NCBI GenBank assembly: GCA_021323495.1
Contig: JAJQJO010000216.1
Location: forward strand, 1 to 7,010
Reading direction: 5' to 3'
Length of the DNA: 7,010 nucleotides
Source: Cellvibrio sp.
GTDB taxonomy: Bacteria > Pseudomonadota > Gammaproteobacteria > Pseudomonadales > Cellvibrionaceae
Of this stretch, positions 1 through 6,139 are shown one piece after another (the first letter of the stretch is position 1; each line of letters starts with the position of its first letter). The notes under the pieces are model-generated. The model saw only the letters and a program-made list of their open reading frames with translations. It made no database searches and was not told the DNA's origin. The position numbers were made by a program, and so were the translations under genes.

Positions 1-347
1 GTGTAGCTAATTGCCTGGCCATTGATATAAAGACGGTTATCACGCATCGCAATTGTATCGCCGGGGATACCGATGACGCGTTTGACCAGGCGTTTGTCAG
101 CCGCTTTGGAATCGAACACGGCGATATCGCCACGCTCGGGATCTGCAATTTTATAAAGTGAAATATGGGTGAAAGGGACGCGCAGGTCGTAAGCCATCTT
201 GTTCAGGCCTATGCGGTCGCCCTCAACCAGGGTGGGTTTCATAGAGCCACTGGGGACATCGTTCCAGTCGGCAATGGCGCTACGGAAACAGAACATGAGG
301 GCCAGAAATAATAAGAGCGAACGGTTTTCCATCCAAAAATTTTTCAT
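1..347 (-). CDS. lepB: Signal peptidase I (S26 family), 3' end outside window
   Basis: This gene encodes a membrane-bound serine protease that removes signal peptides from exported proteins on the periplasmic side of the inner membrane. The first 115 residues are present and the gene runs off the left edge. One hydrophobic segment (about residues 10-26) is followed by the box with the nucleophile, VPSGSMKPTL (31-40, Ser35). The general-base box is KRVIGIPGD (89-97, Lys89). The Ser-Lys spacing of 54 is close to that of E. coli LepB. RGDIAVF (72-78) is the conserved strand between them. Only one membrane segment precedes the catalytic Ser, so this is the short single-anchor form rather than the two-anchor E. 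coli form. The ATG at 347-345 has a GAGGGAGA Shine-Dalgarno just upstream. The C-terminal GDD-type box is not visible. The gene diverges from the acyltransferase to its right. Whether it is the main lepB or a paralogue cannot be decided here. Confidence 0.9.
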   Translation of the reverse strand, partial: MKNFWMENRSLLLFLALMFCFRSAIADWNDVPSGSMKPTLVEGDRIGLNKMAYDLRVPFTHISLYKIADPERGDIAVFDSKAADKRLVKRVIGIPGDTIAMRDNRLYINGQAISY

Positions 348-441
348 TGGTTCTCCCTCGGGTTGATCTAGGCTGAGTAATACACAAAAATGCGCAGCCT
401 CTATGACACTGGGGTCACAGGCAAGTTCACAGGTTAGATTG

Positions 442-567
442 ATGCGAATACTGAATCATTTACGTGGCGTGCTAGTCACGGCCATTTTTTCGATCACCAT
501 TTGTATGGTCGCCATAGTGGTTGTGCCGTTTGCGATGGTTAAGTTATTGATACCTCTGCCTGCATAA
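442..567 (+). pseudogene. N-terminal membrane anchor of the frameshifted YihG-like acyltransferase
   Basis: A 41-codon reading frame starts at ATG 442, with AGGTTAG a few bases upstream as a possible Shine-Dalgarno. It ends at TAA 565-567. The product begins MRILNHLRGVLV and has one strongly hydrophobic segment (about residues 9-34) followed by VKLLIPLPA. From memory, the E. coli YihG N-terminus has a very similar hydrophobic helix ending in VKLLLPVP, directly before the region that continues in the next feature. The next feature lies in another frame. I therefore read this as the true start of that gene, cut off by a net frame change near 562-568. An independent small membrane peptide is possible but less likely, given the match. 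Confidence 0.6.
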
Positions 568-574
568 TCGGCTC

Positions 575-1327
575 TTGGATGGAGTGTCTAACCTGTGGAT
601 TATCTTCAATACATGGCAACAAACCTACACTCTCCCTACCCAGGTTGAAGTGCAAGGTCTTCGGGATTTGAGCCGTGCTGAATGGTACATGTTGATCGCC
701 AACCATCAGTCCTGGGTGGATATCCTGATTCTGGTGCGTGCCTTTAATGCGCGAATCCCCGGGGTGAAATTTTTTTTCAAACAGAGTTTGCTGTGGGTTC
801 CGGTGCTCGGGCTGGCGCTCTGGGGATTGGACTTTCCCCATATGCGGCGCTATTCAAAAGCCAAATTAGAACGCCATCCGGAATTGAAAGGTAAGGACGT
901 GGAGCAAACCCGCAAGGCCTGCGAGCGCTTCCGCCATCACCCGGTGACGATTATTAACTTCCTTGAAGGCACGCGTTTTACCCCAGCTAAACAAGCCCGG
1001 CAAAATTCTCCGTATCGCCATTTATTAATGCCCAAGGCGGGAGGCCTGGCGTTTACCCTGGGGGCGATGAATGGCCAATTGCATCGTATGCTGGATGTCA
1101 CTATCCATTACCCGGAGGGGATTCCCACCTATTGGGATTACGCTTGCGGACGGGTAAAACGGATTCAGGTGCATATTCGCCAGCTTCCGATACCGCCGGA
1201 ATTAATCGGCGATTACCCGGAGGATGCCAGGTTTCGTGTGAATTTCCAGCAATGGGTTAACCAGCTCTGGCAGCATAAAGATGACCTGATCGAGTCGATG
1301 AAGTCCTCCGGAAAAAAATTAAGCTAG
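575..1327 (+). CDS. YihG-like lysophospholipid acyltransferase (PlsC/LPLAT family), catalytic part
   Basis: This is a 1-acylglycerol-3-phosphate acyltransferase-type enzyme that transfers an acyl chain to a lysophospholipid at the inner membrane. The catalytic HX4D motif is NHQSWVD (residues 43-49 from the TTG, His44 and Asp49). The acceptor-binding motif is FLEGTRFT (129-136). Between them LLWVPVLGLALWGLDFP and the KGKDVEQTR stretch are typical of the YihG branch. The C-terminus, with VNFQQWVNQLWQ, also matches that branch. The open frame begins only at TTG 575, which has no Shine-Dalgarno. The family's membrane anchor is encoded just upstream in another frame (442-567), so the TTG start is probably not natural. 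The gene looks like a frameshift derivative, or the sequence has an error near 562-575. If the frameshift is real, the catalytic domain could still be made in low amount without its anchor. A 99-nt gap separates it from the next gene. Confidence 0.85.
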   Translation: MDGVSNLWIIFNTWQQTYTLPTQVEVQGLRDLSRAEWYMLIANHQSWVDILILVRAFNARIPGVKFFFKQSLLWVPVLGLALWGLDFPHMRRYSKAKLERHPELKGKDVEQTRKACERFRHHPVTIINFLEGTRFTPAKQARQNSPYRHLLMPKAGGLAFTLGAMNGQLHRMLDVTIHYPEGIPTYWDYACGRVKRIQVHIRQLPIPPELIGDYPEDARFRVNFQQWVNQLWQHKDDLIESMKSSGKKLS

Positions 1328-1415
1328 GAAAGTCAGTGTGCTAGACGTTATCCTAGTTACGGAACTTGTTCACAGGGACAAATTCACACGACGACGTAAG
1401 TCCGTAAACATCGAC

Positions 1416-1421
1416 AGGAGG
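1416..1421 (+). promoter_or_regulatory. Strong ribosome binding site of the DUF2789 gene
   Basis: AGGAGG is a full match to the anti-Shine-Dalgarno sequence and lies 5 nt before ATG 1427. It fixes the start of the small gene and suggests efficient translation. Confidence 0.8.
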
Positions 1422-1426
1422 GCCGC

Positions 1427-1651
1427 ATGTTCTACACGCTGAATGATCTCTTTGCCAAATTAGGTCTACCCAACTCTCCCGCTGCGATTGATGCTTTTAT
1501 CAAAAAGCATAACCCCCTACCGCAAGCCGAGCCCTTAGCTGGCGCTCCCTTTTGGACTGCCGAACAAGCGGCATTCCTGCGTGAAGCTCGCCAAGAGCAC
1601 TCCGATTGGGCTGAAGTTGTGGATGAGCTTAACTGCTTATTGCGCGACTGA
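1427..1651 (+). CDS. DUF2789 family small protein
   Basis: This 74-residue soluble acidic protein has no signal peptide or membrane segment. I recognise the DUF2789 pattern: HTLNDLF-type start (here FYTLNDLFAKLGLPNS, 2-17), IDAFIKKHNPLP (21-32), APFWTAEQAAFLREA (40-54) and the ending DWAEVVDELNCLLRD (60-74). It is full length for this gammaproteobacterial family, whose function is unknown. The start is secured by AGGAGG 5 nt upstream. A rho-independent terminator lies 21 nt after the stop, so the gene ends its own transcription unit. The opposite strand is open over nearly the same span, but that product resembles nothing and has no ribosome site. Confidence 0.9.
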   Translation: MFYTLNDLFAKLGLPNSPAAIDAFIKKHNPLPQAEPLAGAPFWTAEQAAFLREARQEHSDWAEVVDELNCLLRD

Positions 1652-1672
1652 CCCACCTCCGCTCCCCATGCT

Positions 1673-1700
1673 AACGACCGGCCTTTGCGCCGGTCGTTTT
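1673..1700 (+). terminator. Rho-independent terminator after DUF2789 gene
   Basis: A perfect 10-bp stem, AACGACCGGC (1673-1682) with GCCGGTCGTT (1689-1698), closes a 6-nt loop and runs into a short T tract (1697-1700). It lies 21 nt after the DUF2789 stop codon. It has a strong stem but a short T run. Confidence 0.85.
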
Positions 1701-1703
1701 CAT

Positions 1704-1731
1704 TTGGCAGGCAGCATTTCTATGTTATGGT
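1704..1731 (+). promoter_or_regulatory. Candidate sigma70 promoter of the DUF481 gene
   Basis: TTGGCA (1704-1709, five of six consensus bases) is followed after 16 bp by TATGGT (1726-1731, four of six). It lies directly behind the terminator and about 35 nt before the DUF481 start, where a new transcription unit must begin. The match is moderate. Confidence 0.4.
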
Positions 1732-1766
1732 TCGACCTTCCTAACTAGAGGTAACAGGGTTTTTTT

Positions 1767-2534
1767 ATGTATAAATTGACTTTTGCGCTGGTGTTGACTG
1801 CATTTACCACTGCTGTTTTGGCTGAAGATGAAAAGCGACCTTGGGACATAGACGTTGGTTTGGGCGCAATAGCCACTTCCGGCAATACAGAAACCACCAG
1901 CCTTCAATTCAAGCTGGATGCCAAACAAAATCTGAAAAAGTGGGAGAACCAATACATTTTTAATTCGCTCTTTAAAGAAGATGAAGTCGAACAGGATGAT
2001 GGCACTACCAGCACGGAGAAAACTGCGGAAAAGTATTTTGGCTCAGCAAAGTTTGCGTATTTATTGGGTGTTGAAAAATCCTATATGTTTGGTTTTGGTT
2101 CCTATACCGATGACCAATTTGGAGCCTATCGCACTTATGCTACGGTTGCGCTGGGTTATGGTAATTGGCTCTATTCCGGCCCGGTGCTCAACTGGTTTGT
2201 GGAAGCGGGTCCCGGTTATTTTGAAGGCGAAAAGGTCATCGGCAGCGGTGACGATACCATCCCCGATAGCATCAGCGACGAAAGTGGCGCAATGTTTCGC
2301 GCAGCTACGGCGTTGGAATGGAAAATCACCAGTAATGCAGAATTCAAACAAACTGTGAGTGTAGAGGCTGGTGCAGATAATACCCGTACCGTCAGTGAAA
2401 CCTCGCTTTCTGCATCTATTACTGACAGTTTGGAAATGAAAGTGGGTTTTGAAATTGCCAACGATACCGATGTCGCACCGGGCAAAGAAAAAACCGATAC
2501 CACTACCTATGTGAATTTGGTTTACAACTTTTAA
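1767..2534 (+). CDS. DUF481 (YdiY-like) outer-membrane beta-barrel protein
   Basis: This 255-residue exported protein has a classical signal peptide, MYKLTFALVLTAFTTAVLA, with likely cleavage after Ala19 before EDEKRPW. The mature part is rich in alternating polar and aromatic beta strands. It carries the DUF481 signature GLGAIATSGNTETTSL (about 32-47), then YFGSAKFAYLLG, MFGFGSYTDDQF and GPVLNWFVEAGPGYF. It ends VNLVYNF, with a terminal Phe as in the C-terminal signal read by the BAM complex. It is therefore predicted to be an outer-membrane barrel. E. coli YdiY belongs to the same family, and its substrate is unknown. The ATG at 1767 follows CAGGGT at about 6 nt, with AGAGGT further up. The gene has its own candidate promoter behind the terminator at 1673-1700. 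It is probably monocistronic, since a long hairpin follows the stop codon. Confidence 0.88.
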   Translation: MYKLTFALVLTAFTTAVLAEDEKRPWDIDVGLGAIATSGNTETTSLQFKLDAKQNLKKWENQYIFNSLFKEDEVEQDDGTTSTEKTAEKYFGSAKFAYLLGVEKSYMFGFGSYTDDQFGAYRTYATVALGYGNWLYSGPVLNWFVEAGPGYFEGEKVIGSGDDTIPDSISDESGAMFRAATALEWKITSNAEFKQTVSVEAGADNTRTVSETSLSASITDSLEMKVGFEIANDTDVAPGKEKTDTTTYVNLVYNF

Positions 2535-2541
2535 CCACTTC

Positions 2542-2600
2542 AGGGTTATAGCGGGATGCCACTTGGGATATTTATCCTTAGGTGCTTTGCGCTATACCCT
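2542..2600 (+). repeat. Long imperfect intergenic hairpin between the DUF481 and LpxL-family genes
   Basis: AGGGTTATAGCG (2542-2553) pairs with CGCTATACCCT (2590-2600) with one bulged base. The middle is also self-complementary: CACTTGGGATA (2560-2570) pairs with TATCCTTAGGTG (2573-2584), with G-T pairs and one bulge around a tiny loop. The whole 59-nt stretch can fold into one long rod 7 nt after the DUF481 stop. The run after it (TTATAATTT) is only partly T-rich. It may terminate transcription, stabilise the upstream mRNA, or be a dispersed palindromic repeat. The sequence alone does not decide which. Confidence 0.6.
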
Positions 2601-2601
2601 T

Positions 2602-2607
2602 TATAAT
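2602..2607 (+). promoter_or_regulatory. Possible -10 element of the LpxL-family gene
   Basis: A perfect TATAAT lies just after the hairpin, about 57 nt before the ATG at 2664. No good -35 is found at 16-18 bp, because that position lies inside the hairpin's 3' arm. A promoter is plausible because the preceding gene likely ends at the hairpin, but the evidence is weak. Confidence 0.3.
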
Positions 2608-2663
2608 TTGTGTCGCTGTTCTTTTATTGCAGGTTTTCCTGCCCTAACTGTTTTTAAAACCAT

Positions 2664-3581
2664 ATGGCCTCACCTCATTTCTCACGTGCATTACTGGCTC
2701 CCCGCCATTGGCCTACCTGGTTGGGCGTGGGTGCCTGGTTTTTAATTGCACAATTACCTTACCGCGTGCAACTGGCAATGGCTCGTGGCCTTAGCCCTCT
2801 ATTGCGCACGAATAAAAAACGCCTGCATCAGGCACAAACCAACATACGTTTATGTTTTCCCGACCTGACTGATGCCGAGCGTGAAATTTTATTGCAAGAA
2901 AATTTGTTTTCTACAGCGATGGCCGCGTTTGAAACTGGCATTGCCTGGTTCTGGCCCAAGTCACGGCTGCGTAAATTATTTACCATTACCGGGGTAGAGC
3001 ATGTTGAACATGCGCAGGCAGAGGGGCAGGGCGCGTTGTTGCTCAGTTTGCATTTCACTACCCTCGATATCGGCAGCGCTATGCTGGGCCAGCATGTGAA
3101 TTACGATGGAATGTATCGTCCCCATGCCAATGCTGTATACGATTATCTGCAAAAGATACGACGCGAAGCTTATTGCAAGGGAGGTATGGCATTCAGCCGC
3201 GACAATGTGCGCGCAATGGTTAGCCAGCTACGTAAAGGCCGCATGATCTGGTATGCGCCGGACCGCGATTTGGGTGAAAAAATGTCAGTGTTCGTGCCTT
3301 TTTTTGGTGTGCAAACCGCCACTGTAACGGCGACTGGCCAGTTTGCACGTATGGGGCGGGCAAAAATAATTCCGTTTACCCAGCGTCGTTTGGATGATGG
3401 CAGTGGCTATGCGGTGACTATCCATCCACCATTTGAACATTATCCGACCGGTGATGACATTGCCGATGCGCGTCGCGTCAATGAATTTATGGAGCAGGAA
3501 ATTTTAAAATGTCCCAGTCAATATTTTTGGGCGCAACCACGTTTTAAAACTCGTCCGGCAGGCGAACCCTCAGTTTATTGA
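2664..3581 (+). CDS. Lipid A biosynthesis acyltransferase, LpxL/HtrB family
   Basis: This 305-residue inner-membrane enzyme belongs to the family that adds secondary acyl chains from acyl-ACP to Kdo2-lipid A precursors. The hydrophobic N-terminal stretch (about 17-33) is the membrane anchor. The catalytic HX4D motif is HFTTLD (130-135, His130 and Asp135). Other family marks are NIRLCFPDLT (60-69), MYRPHANAVYDYL, RGKMIWYAPDRD-type sequence (here GRMIWYAPDRDLG) and the ending QPRFKTRPAGEP. The length is usual for LpxL/LpxM/LpxP. Which chain (lauroyl, myristoyl or palmitoleoyl) and which paralogue it is cannot be told by eye. ATG 2664 is the first possible start, because an in-frame TAA lies at 2655-2657; its Shine-Dalgarno is poor. 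The gene converges on the CvpA-domain gene with only 11 nt between the stop codons. No clear terminator fits in that gap, so the two transcripts may overlap. Confidence 0.88.
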   Translation: MASPHFSRALLAPRHWPTWLGVGAWFLIAQLPYRVQLAMARGLSPLLRTNKKRLHQAQTNIRLCFPDLTDAEREILLQENLFSTAMAAFETGIAWFWPKSRLRKLFTITGVEHVEHAQAEGQGALLLSLHFTTLDIGSAMLGQHVNYDGMYRPHANAVYDYLQKIRREAYCKGGMAFSRDNVRAMVSQLRKGRMIWYAPDRDLGEKMSVFVPFFGVQTATVTATGQFARMGRAKIIPFTQRRLDDGSGYAVTIHPPFEHYPTGDDIADARRVNEFMEQEILKCPSQYFWAQPRFKTRPAGEPSVY

Positions 3582-3592
3582 TTGTCCATTTT

Positions 3593-4789
3593 TTATTTCA
3601 CGGGCTTGTCGGAAAAGTGGACTTGCCCGTTTTCATCTGTCCAGCGATAAATAGTGGCTGCTGGTTTTGTATCCCCTTCATCGATATCTTTGTTCGCTGA
3701 ATTATCTGATGCTGTGCCTGCCGCTGCATCGCTAATATCCTGTACCTGATATTGCCCCATGCCGTTTGCAGGCACTGTCTCGCTGTTAAAAATTATTTCA
3801 GTAAGCTGGTTTAATTTCGGATTCATCATTAATGGCAATTTGTTAGCGGCATTTAATTGTTGCTGGAATTCCGGATCGCTAATAATGGCGATTACCCGAG
3901 GGTCGTGTTTAATAGTTTGCACACGGTTCCATGCTTCTACCATTTTTTCTGCAGCGGCTTGCGCACCGGCCTCACTTTTTACATCTGATTGCGACAATAA
4001 TGCTTGCACACTGGGGTTATTCATCAAATCCTGAAAGCCGGGATCGCGCAGCAAGGCATTGGTATCGCCAGTGGTGAGAATGGATTGGATTTTTTCGTCT
4101 GCCATCAGGTTTTTCATCTGACCATTATTGGCGACCTGTTGCACATGGGTAAGCATACTTTGCGGATTTTCGACAAAAGCCTTGGTGATCTGAGTAGTAG
4201 TTTTATCATCCAGCGCCAAATCAACCGCTGTAGCAGCAGCATTGCCCATTAATTTTTTTGCGCTTGCTTCGATAAAGGAATCATTGCGTTTGTCCAGATC
4301 GCGCAAGTCGGGTACACCGGTTGCCGGGGAGCGTTCATGGTTATCCGGATTATTTACAGTGGATATCATGTCCGCCTGTTGGTGGGGCTCCGGTTGTGCT
4401 CTTGGTGTAAGTATCAGGCCTATTACGTAGACAACCAGTAATCCTGCCAGGGCACCCATTAATACCCCTACACTGGCGCCTCCCATTTTTGAGCTGACTT
4501 GTGTTGCATCTGTTTCAGGAACTAATTTTGATAGTAAGTTGAGGAGCAGGCTAACTAAAAAACTCACCAGCAAGAAAATTGCGCTACCAGCGATAAAATA
4601 AACAATCAACCCATCCAGCGATGTGTGTTGCATCAAGAGTTTTGCAACAGGCTTGGTGAATAGGATGGCTGCCGGGTAAGCGACAATCCATCCAAGTATG
4701 CGAGTAATCGAGCCAATAAATCCTTTTTGGTAACCACGCCAGGTAAAAAACGCGAGTAAGGCGAAAAACACAATGCTGGTAATATGCAT
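3593..4789 (-). CDS. CvpA-family membrane protein with DP-repeat helical linker and C-terminal DUF4124
   Basis: The 398-residue product has three parts. Residues 1-127 hold about four membrane helices (roughly 2-17, 26-46, 60-88, 103-127) with the CvpA-like GYQKGFIGSITRILGW (19-34) and GALAGLL (112-118). Residues 165-335 are polar and helical, with DP-type modules: DPGFQDLMNNP (249-259), DPRVIAII (296-303), DPEFQQQL (305-312) and MMNP (321-324). These resemble STI1-like modules of chaperone-binding proteins. After a low-complexity acidic stretch (about 350-377), residues 379-396 read TIYRWTDENGQVHFSDKP, a recognisable DUF4124 core. CvpA proteins are named for colicin V production, but their molecular role is poorly understood and no function is claimed here. 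ATG 4789 has AAGGA about 7 nt upstream. The gene lies 36 nt after the hipA stop on the same strand, with no terminator seen between them, so co-transcription is possible. Confidence 0.82.
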   Translation of the reverse strand: MHITSIVFFALLAFFTWRGYQKGFIGSITRILGWIVAYPAAILFTKPVAKLLMQHTSLDGLIVYFIAGSAIFLLVSFLVSLLLNLLSKLVPETDATQVSSKMGGASVGVLMGALAGLLVVYVIGLILTPRAQPEPHQQADMISTVNNPDNHERSPATGVPDLRDLDKRNDSFIEASAKKLMGNAAATAVDLALDDKTTTQITKAFVENPQSMLTHVQQVANNGQMKNLMADEKIQSILTTGDTNALLRDPGFQDLMNNPSVQALLSQSDVKSEAGAQAAAEKMVEAWNRVQTIKHDPRVIAIISDPEFQQQLNAANKLPLMMNPKLNQLTEIIFNSETVPANGMGQYQVQDISDAAAGTASDNSANKDIDEGDTKPAATIYRWTDENGQVHFSDKPVK

Positions 4790-4825
4790 TATTTTGTTCC
4801 TTCTTATTTAATGTCTTGTGGTTTT

Positions 4826-6139
4826 TTATAGTTGCAAATACAGATTTTTTTGGATCTCGCGTGTAAACCCGGTAGGTACTTCTGCGATACGCGCATACTT
4901 TTCCCACTGGCTGACAACATCAAGGCAATGATCAATTATTTTCTTTGCTTCCCTGGTGAAATTGCTTAGCAATTTAGCTGCACCTAACACATCTTCACGC
5001 GTAAAGTTTTCGCGTTTACCATTGAGACTTAATTGATGTGAATTTACCCAAGGTGAGCCCGGTTTGTAACTGTATGCTACGTCAAACGCTGGTGCGAGCT
5101 GCCATTGCGCGTGTGGGCCGGGTAAAATAAAACCAAAATTTTTACTGTGGTCATCATGGTTGCGCGCAACAATGTTGAATACCATGCGGCGATAAATTTC
5201 TATTGCTTCGGAGCGGGTCAAGCGTAATTGACGCGCAACGGAAAATAATTGTTCGTAACTATAATGGCCCGGCATTTTGAAATCGGCATGGTCCATTGCA
5301 CAAAGTGATTGATAATGTAATTTGTGATTGCCGACTCGATCAAATCGCTGCGTTAAAAAGTGTGCGCGCTTGTTATCGATTAATAGTTCGCAGGGCATCA
5401 TCGTAATGCCAACGTCCTTTGCCATTAAATAATAGGCATATTCCATCCGTCCAAAACCCTGCGGATCGCCAAAAGTTTCGCGATTGCTTCCTTGCTCCAC
5501 AATGCCATCAAATTTCAATAGATAGTGTTCAAATCCTTCCGGGGCAGCTACCTGGCCAGAGCGAATTTCGGTCCGTTTTTTATTGATTGCCACCAATGCT
5601 TTTGCGCGCGCGCCCCCTGCCGATGTGCCGACTTGTAAAATTGCTGTCAGGTCATCACTGCCCGGGTTGTGCAATTGGCTGCTTATCCCTGCGCGTTGGT
5701 TCAACACTTGTTGCGCCATACTGATCAATGAATCGAGTTCAAGCTTATTATTTCCCATCTGGGCCTGGCGCAGGGCAGGGGCGTATTCCAGCGCGCCCAT
5801 CCCACGTTTACCGCTATAAAGTAGTCGCTCCAGTGGATTAAAACTTTGTGGGTCGCGCCCATTGCGTGCCAGCCAGGCATTAATCACTGCATTGCCAAAA
5901 TCATCGGGCAATGTATCGGCAAAACAGGCTGGCAGTCCTTTATAAGTGTCGCGGTTAAGGTGAGGGAAATGGAAAATCCGTGCGCCATTAGCTTGGCTTG
6001 GCATATGTAGCGGGGCGATTTGAACACCGGTTTTGACCCACTCGGGCGTGTATTCAAACGTGGCTGTGGCGGTATCTGGCGCCCAGGCAAGGGCACCTAC
6101 TAATTTATCCCACAACCAGACTTCGGCAAGGTTTTGCAT
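4826..6139 (-). CDS. hipA: HipA-type Ser/Thr kinase toxin of a HipBA toxin-antitoxin system
   Basis: The 437-residue product is close in length to E. coli HipA, a kinase that phosphorylates glutamyl-tRNA synthetase and stops growth. The substrate here is not known. The N-terminal Couple_hipA domain (about 4-105) includes WDKLVGALAW and LPACFADTLPDDFGNAVINAWL. The HipA_C kinase domain carries a glycine-rich loop GTSAGGARAK (171-180), the ATP-site lysine in LLKFDG (207-212), TQRFDR (263-268), the catalytic loop ARNHDDHSKN (325-334; Asp329 aligns with E. coli Asp309) and the metal-binding LAPAFDV (348-354; Asp353 aligns with Asp332). All key kinase residues are present, so the enzyme should be active. 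I start it at ATG 6139-6137, which overlaps the antitoxin stop as TAATG, an arrangement for coupled translation. A TTG two codons earlier is open but less likely. Confidence 0.92.
   Translation of the reverse strand: MQNLAEVWLWDKLVGALAWAPDTATATFEYTPEWVKTGVQIAPLHMPSQANGARIFHFPHLNRDTYKGLPACFADTLPDDFGNAVINAWLARNGRDPQSFNPLERLLYSGKRGMGALEYAPALRQAQMGNNKLELDSLISMAQQVLNQRAGISSQLHNPGSDDLTAILQVGTSAGGARAKALVAINKKRTEIRSGQVAAPEGFEHYLLKFDGIVEQGSNRETFGDPQGFGRMEYAYYLMAKDVGITMMPCELLIDNKRAHFLTQRFDRVGNHKLHYQSLCAMDHADFKMPGHYSYEQLFSVARQLRLTRSEAIEIYRRMVFNIVARNHDDHSKNFGFILPGPHAQWQLAPAFDVAYSYKPGSPWVNSHQLSLNGKRENFTREDVLGAAKLLSNFTREAKKIIDHCLDVVSQWEKYARIAEVPTGFTREIQKNLYLQL

Noticed and set aside
555..580. Programmed ribosomal frameshift in the acyltransferase
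   Set aside because: No slippery heptamer, stimulatory hairpin or internal Shine-Dalgarno is visible. The joined product would also be about five residues short compared with the remembered E. coli homologue, which points to a deletion.
1432..1656. Minus-strand open frame exactly opposite the DUF2789 gene
   Set aside because: The product is Cys/Ser/Arg-rich and resembles no family, and there is no ribosome site. The plus-strand gene has a perfect Shine-Dalgarno and a recognised family.
2629..2642. Small hairpin GCAGG-TTTT-CCTGC as a terminator before the LpxL-family gene
   Set aside because: The stem is only 5 bp, no T run follows directly, and it lies between the possible -10 box and the gene start.
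2563..2745. Plus-strand 60-codon frame overlapping the start of the LpxL-family gene
   Set aside because: It lies over the hairpin and in a shifted frame of the acyltransferase. It has no Shine-Dalgarno and no family resemblance.
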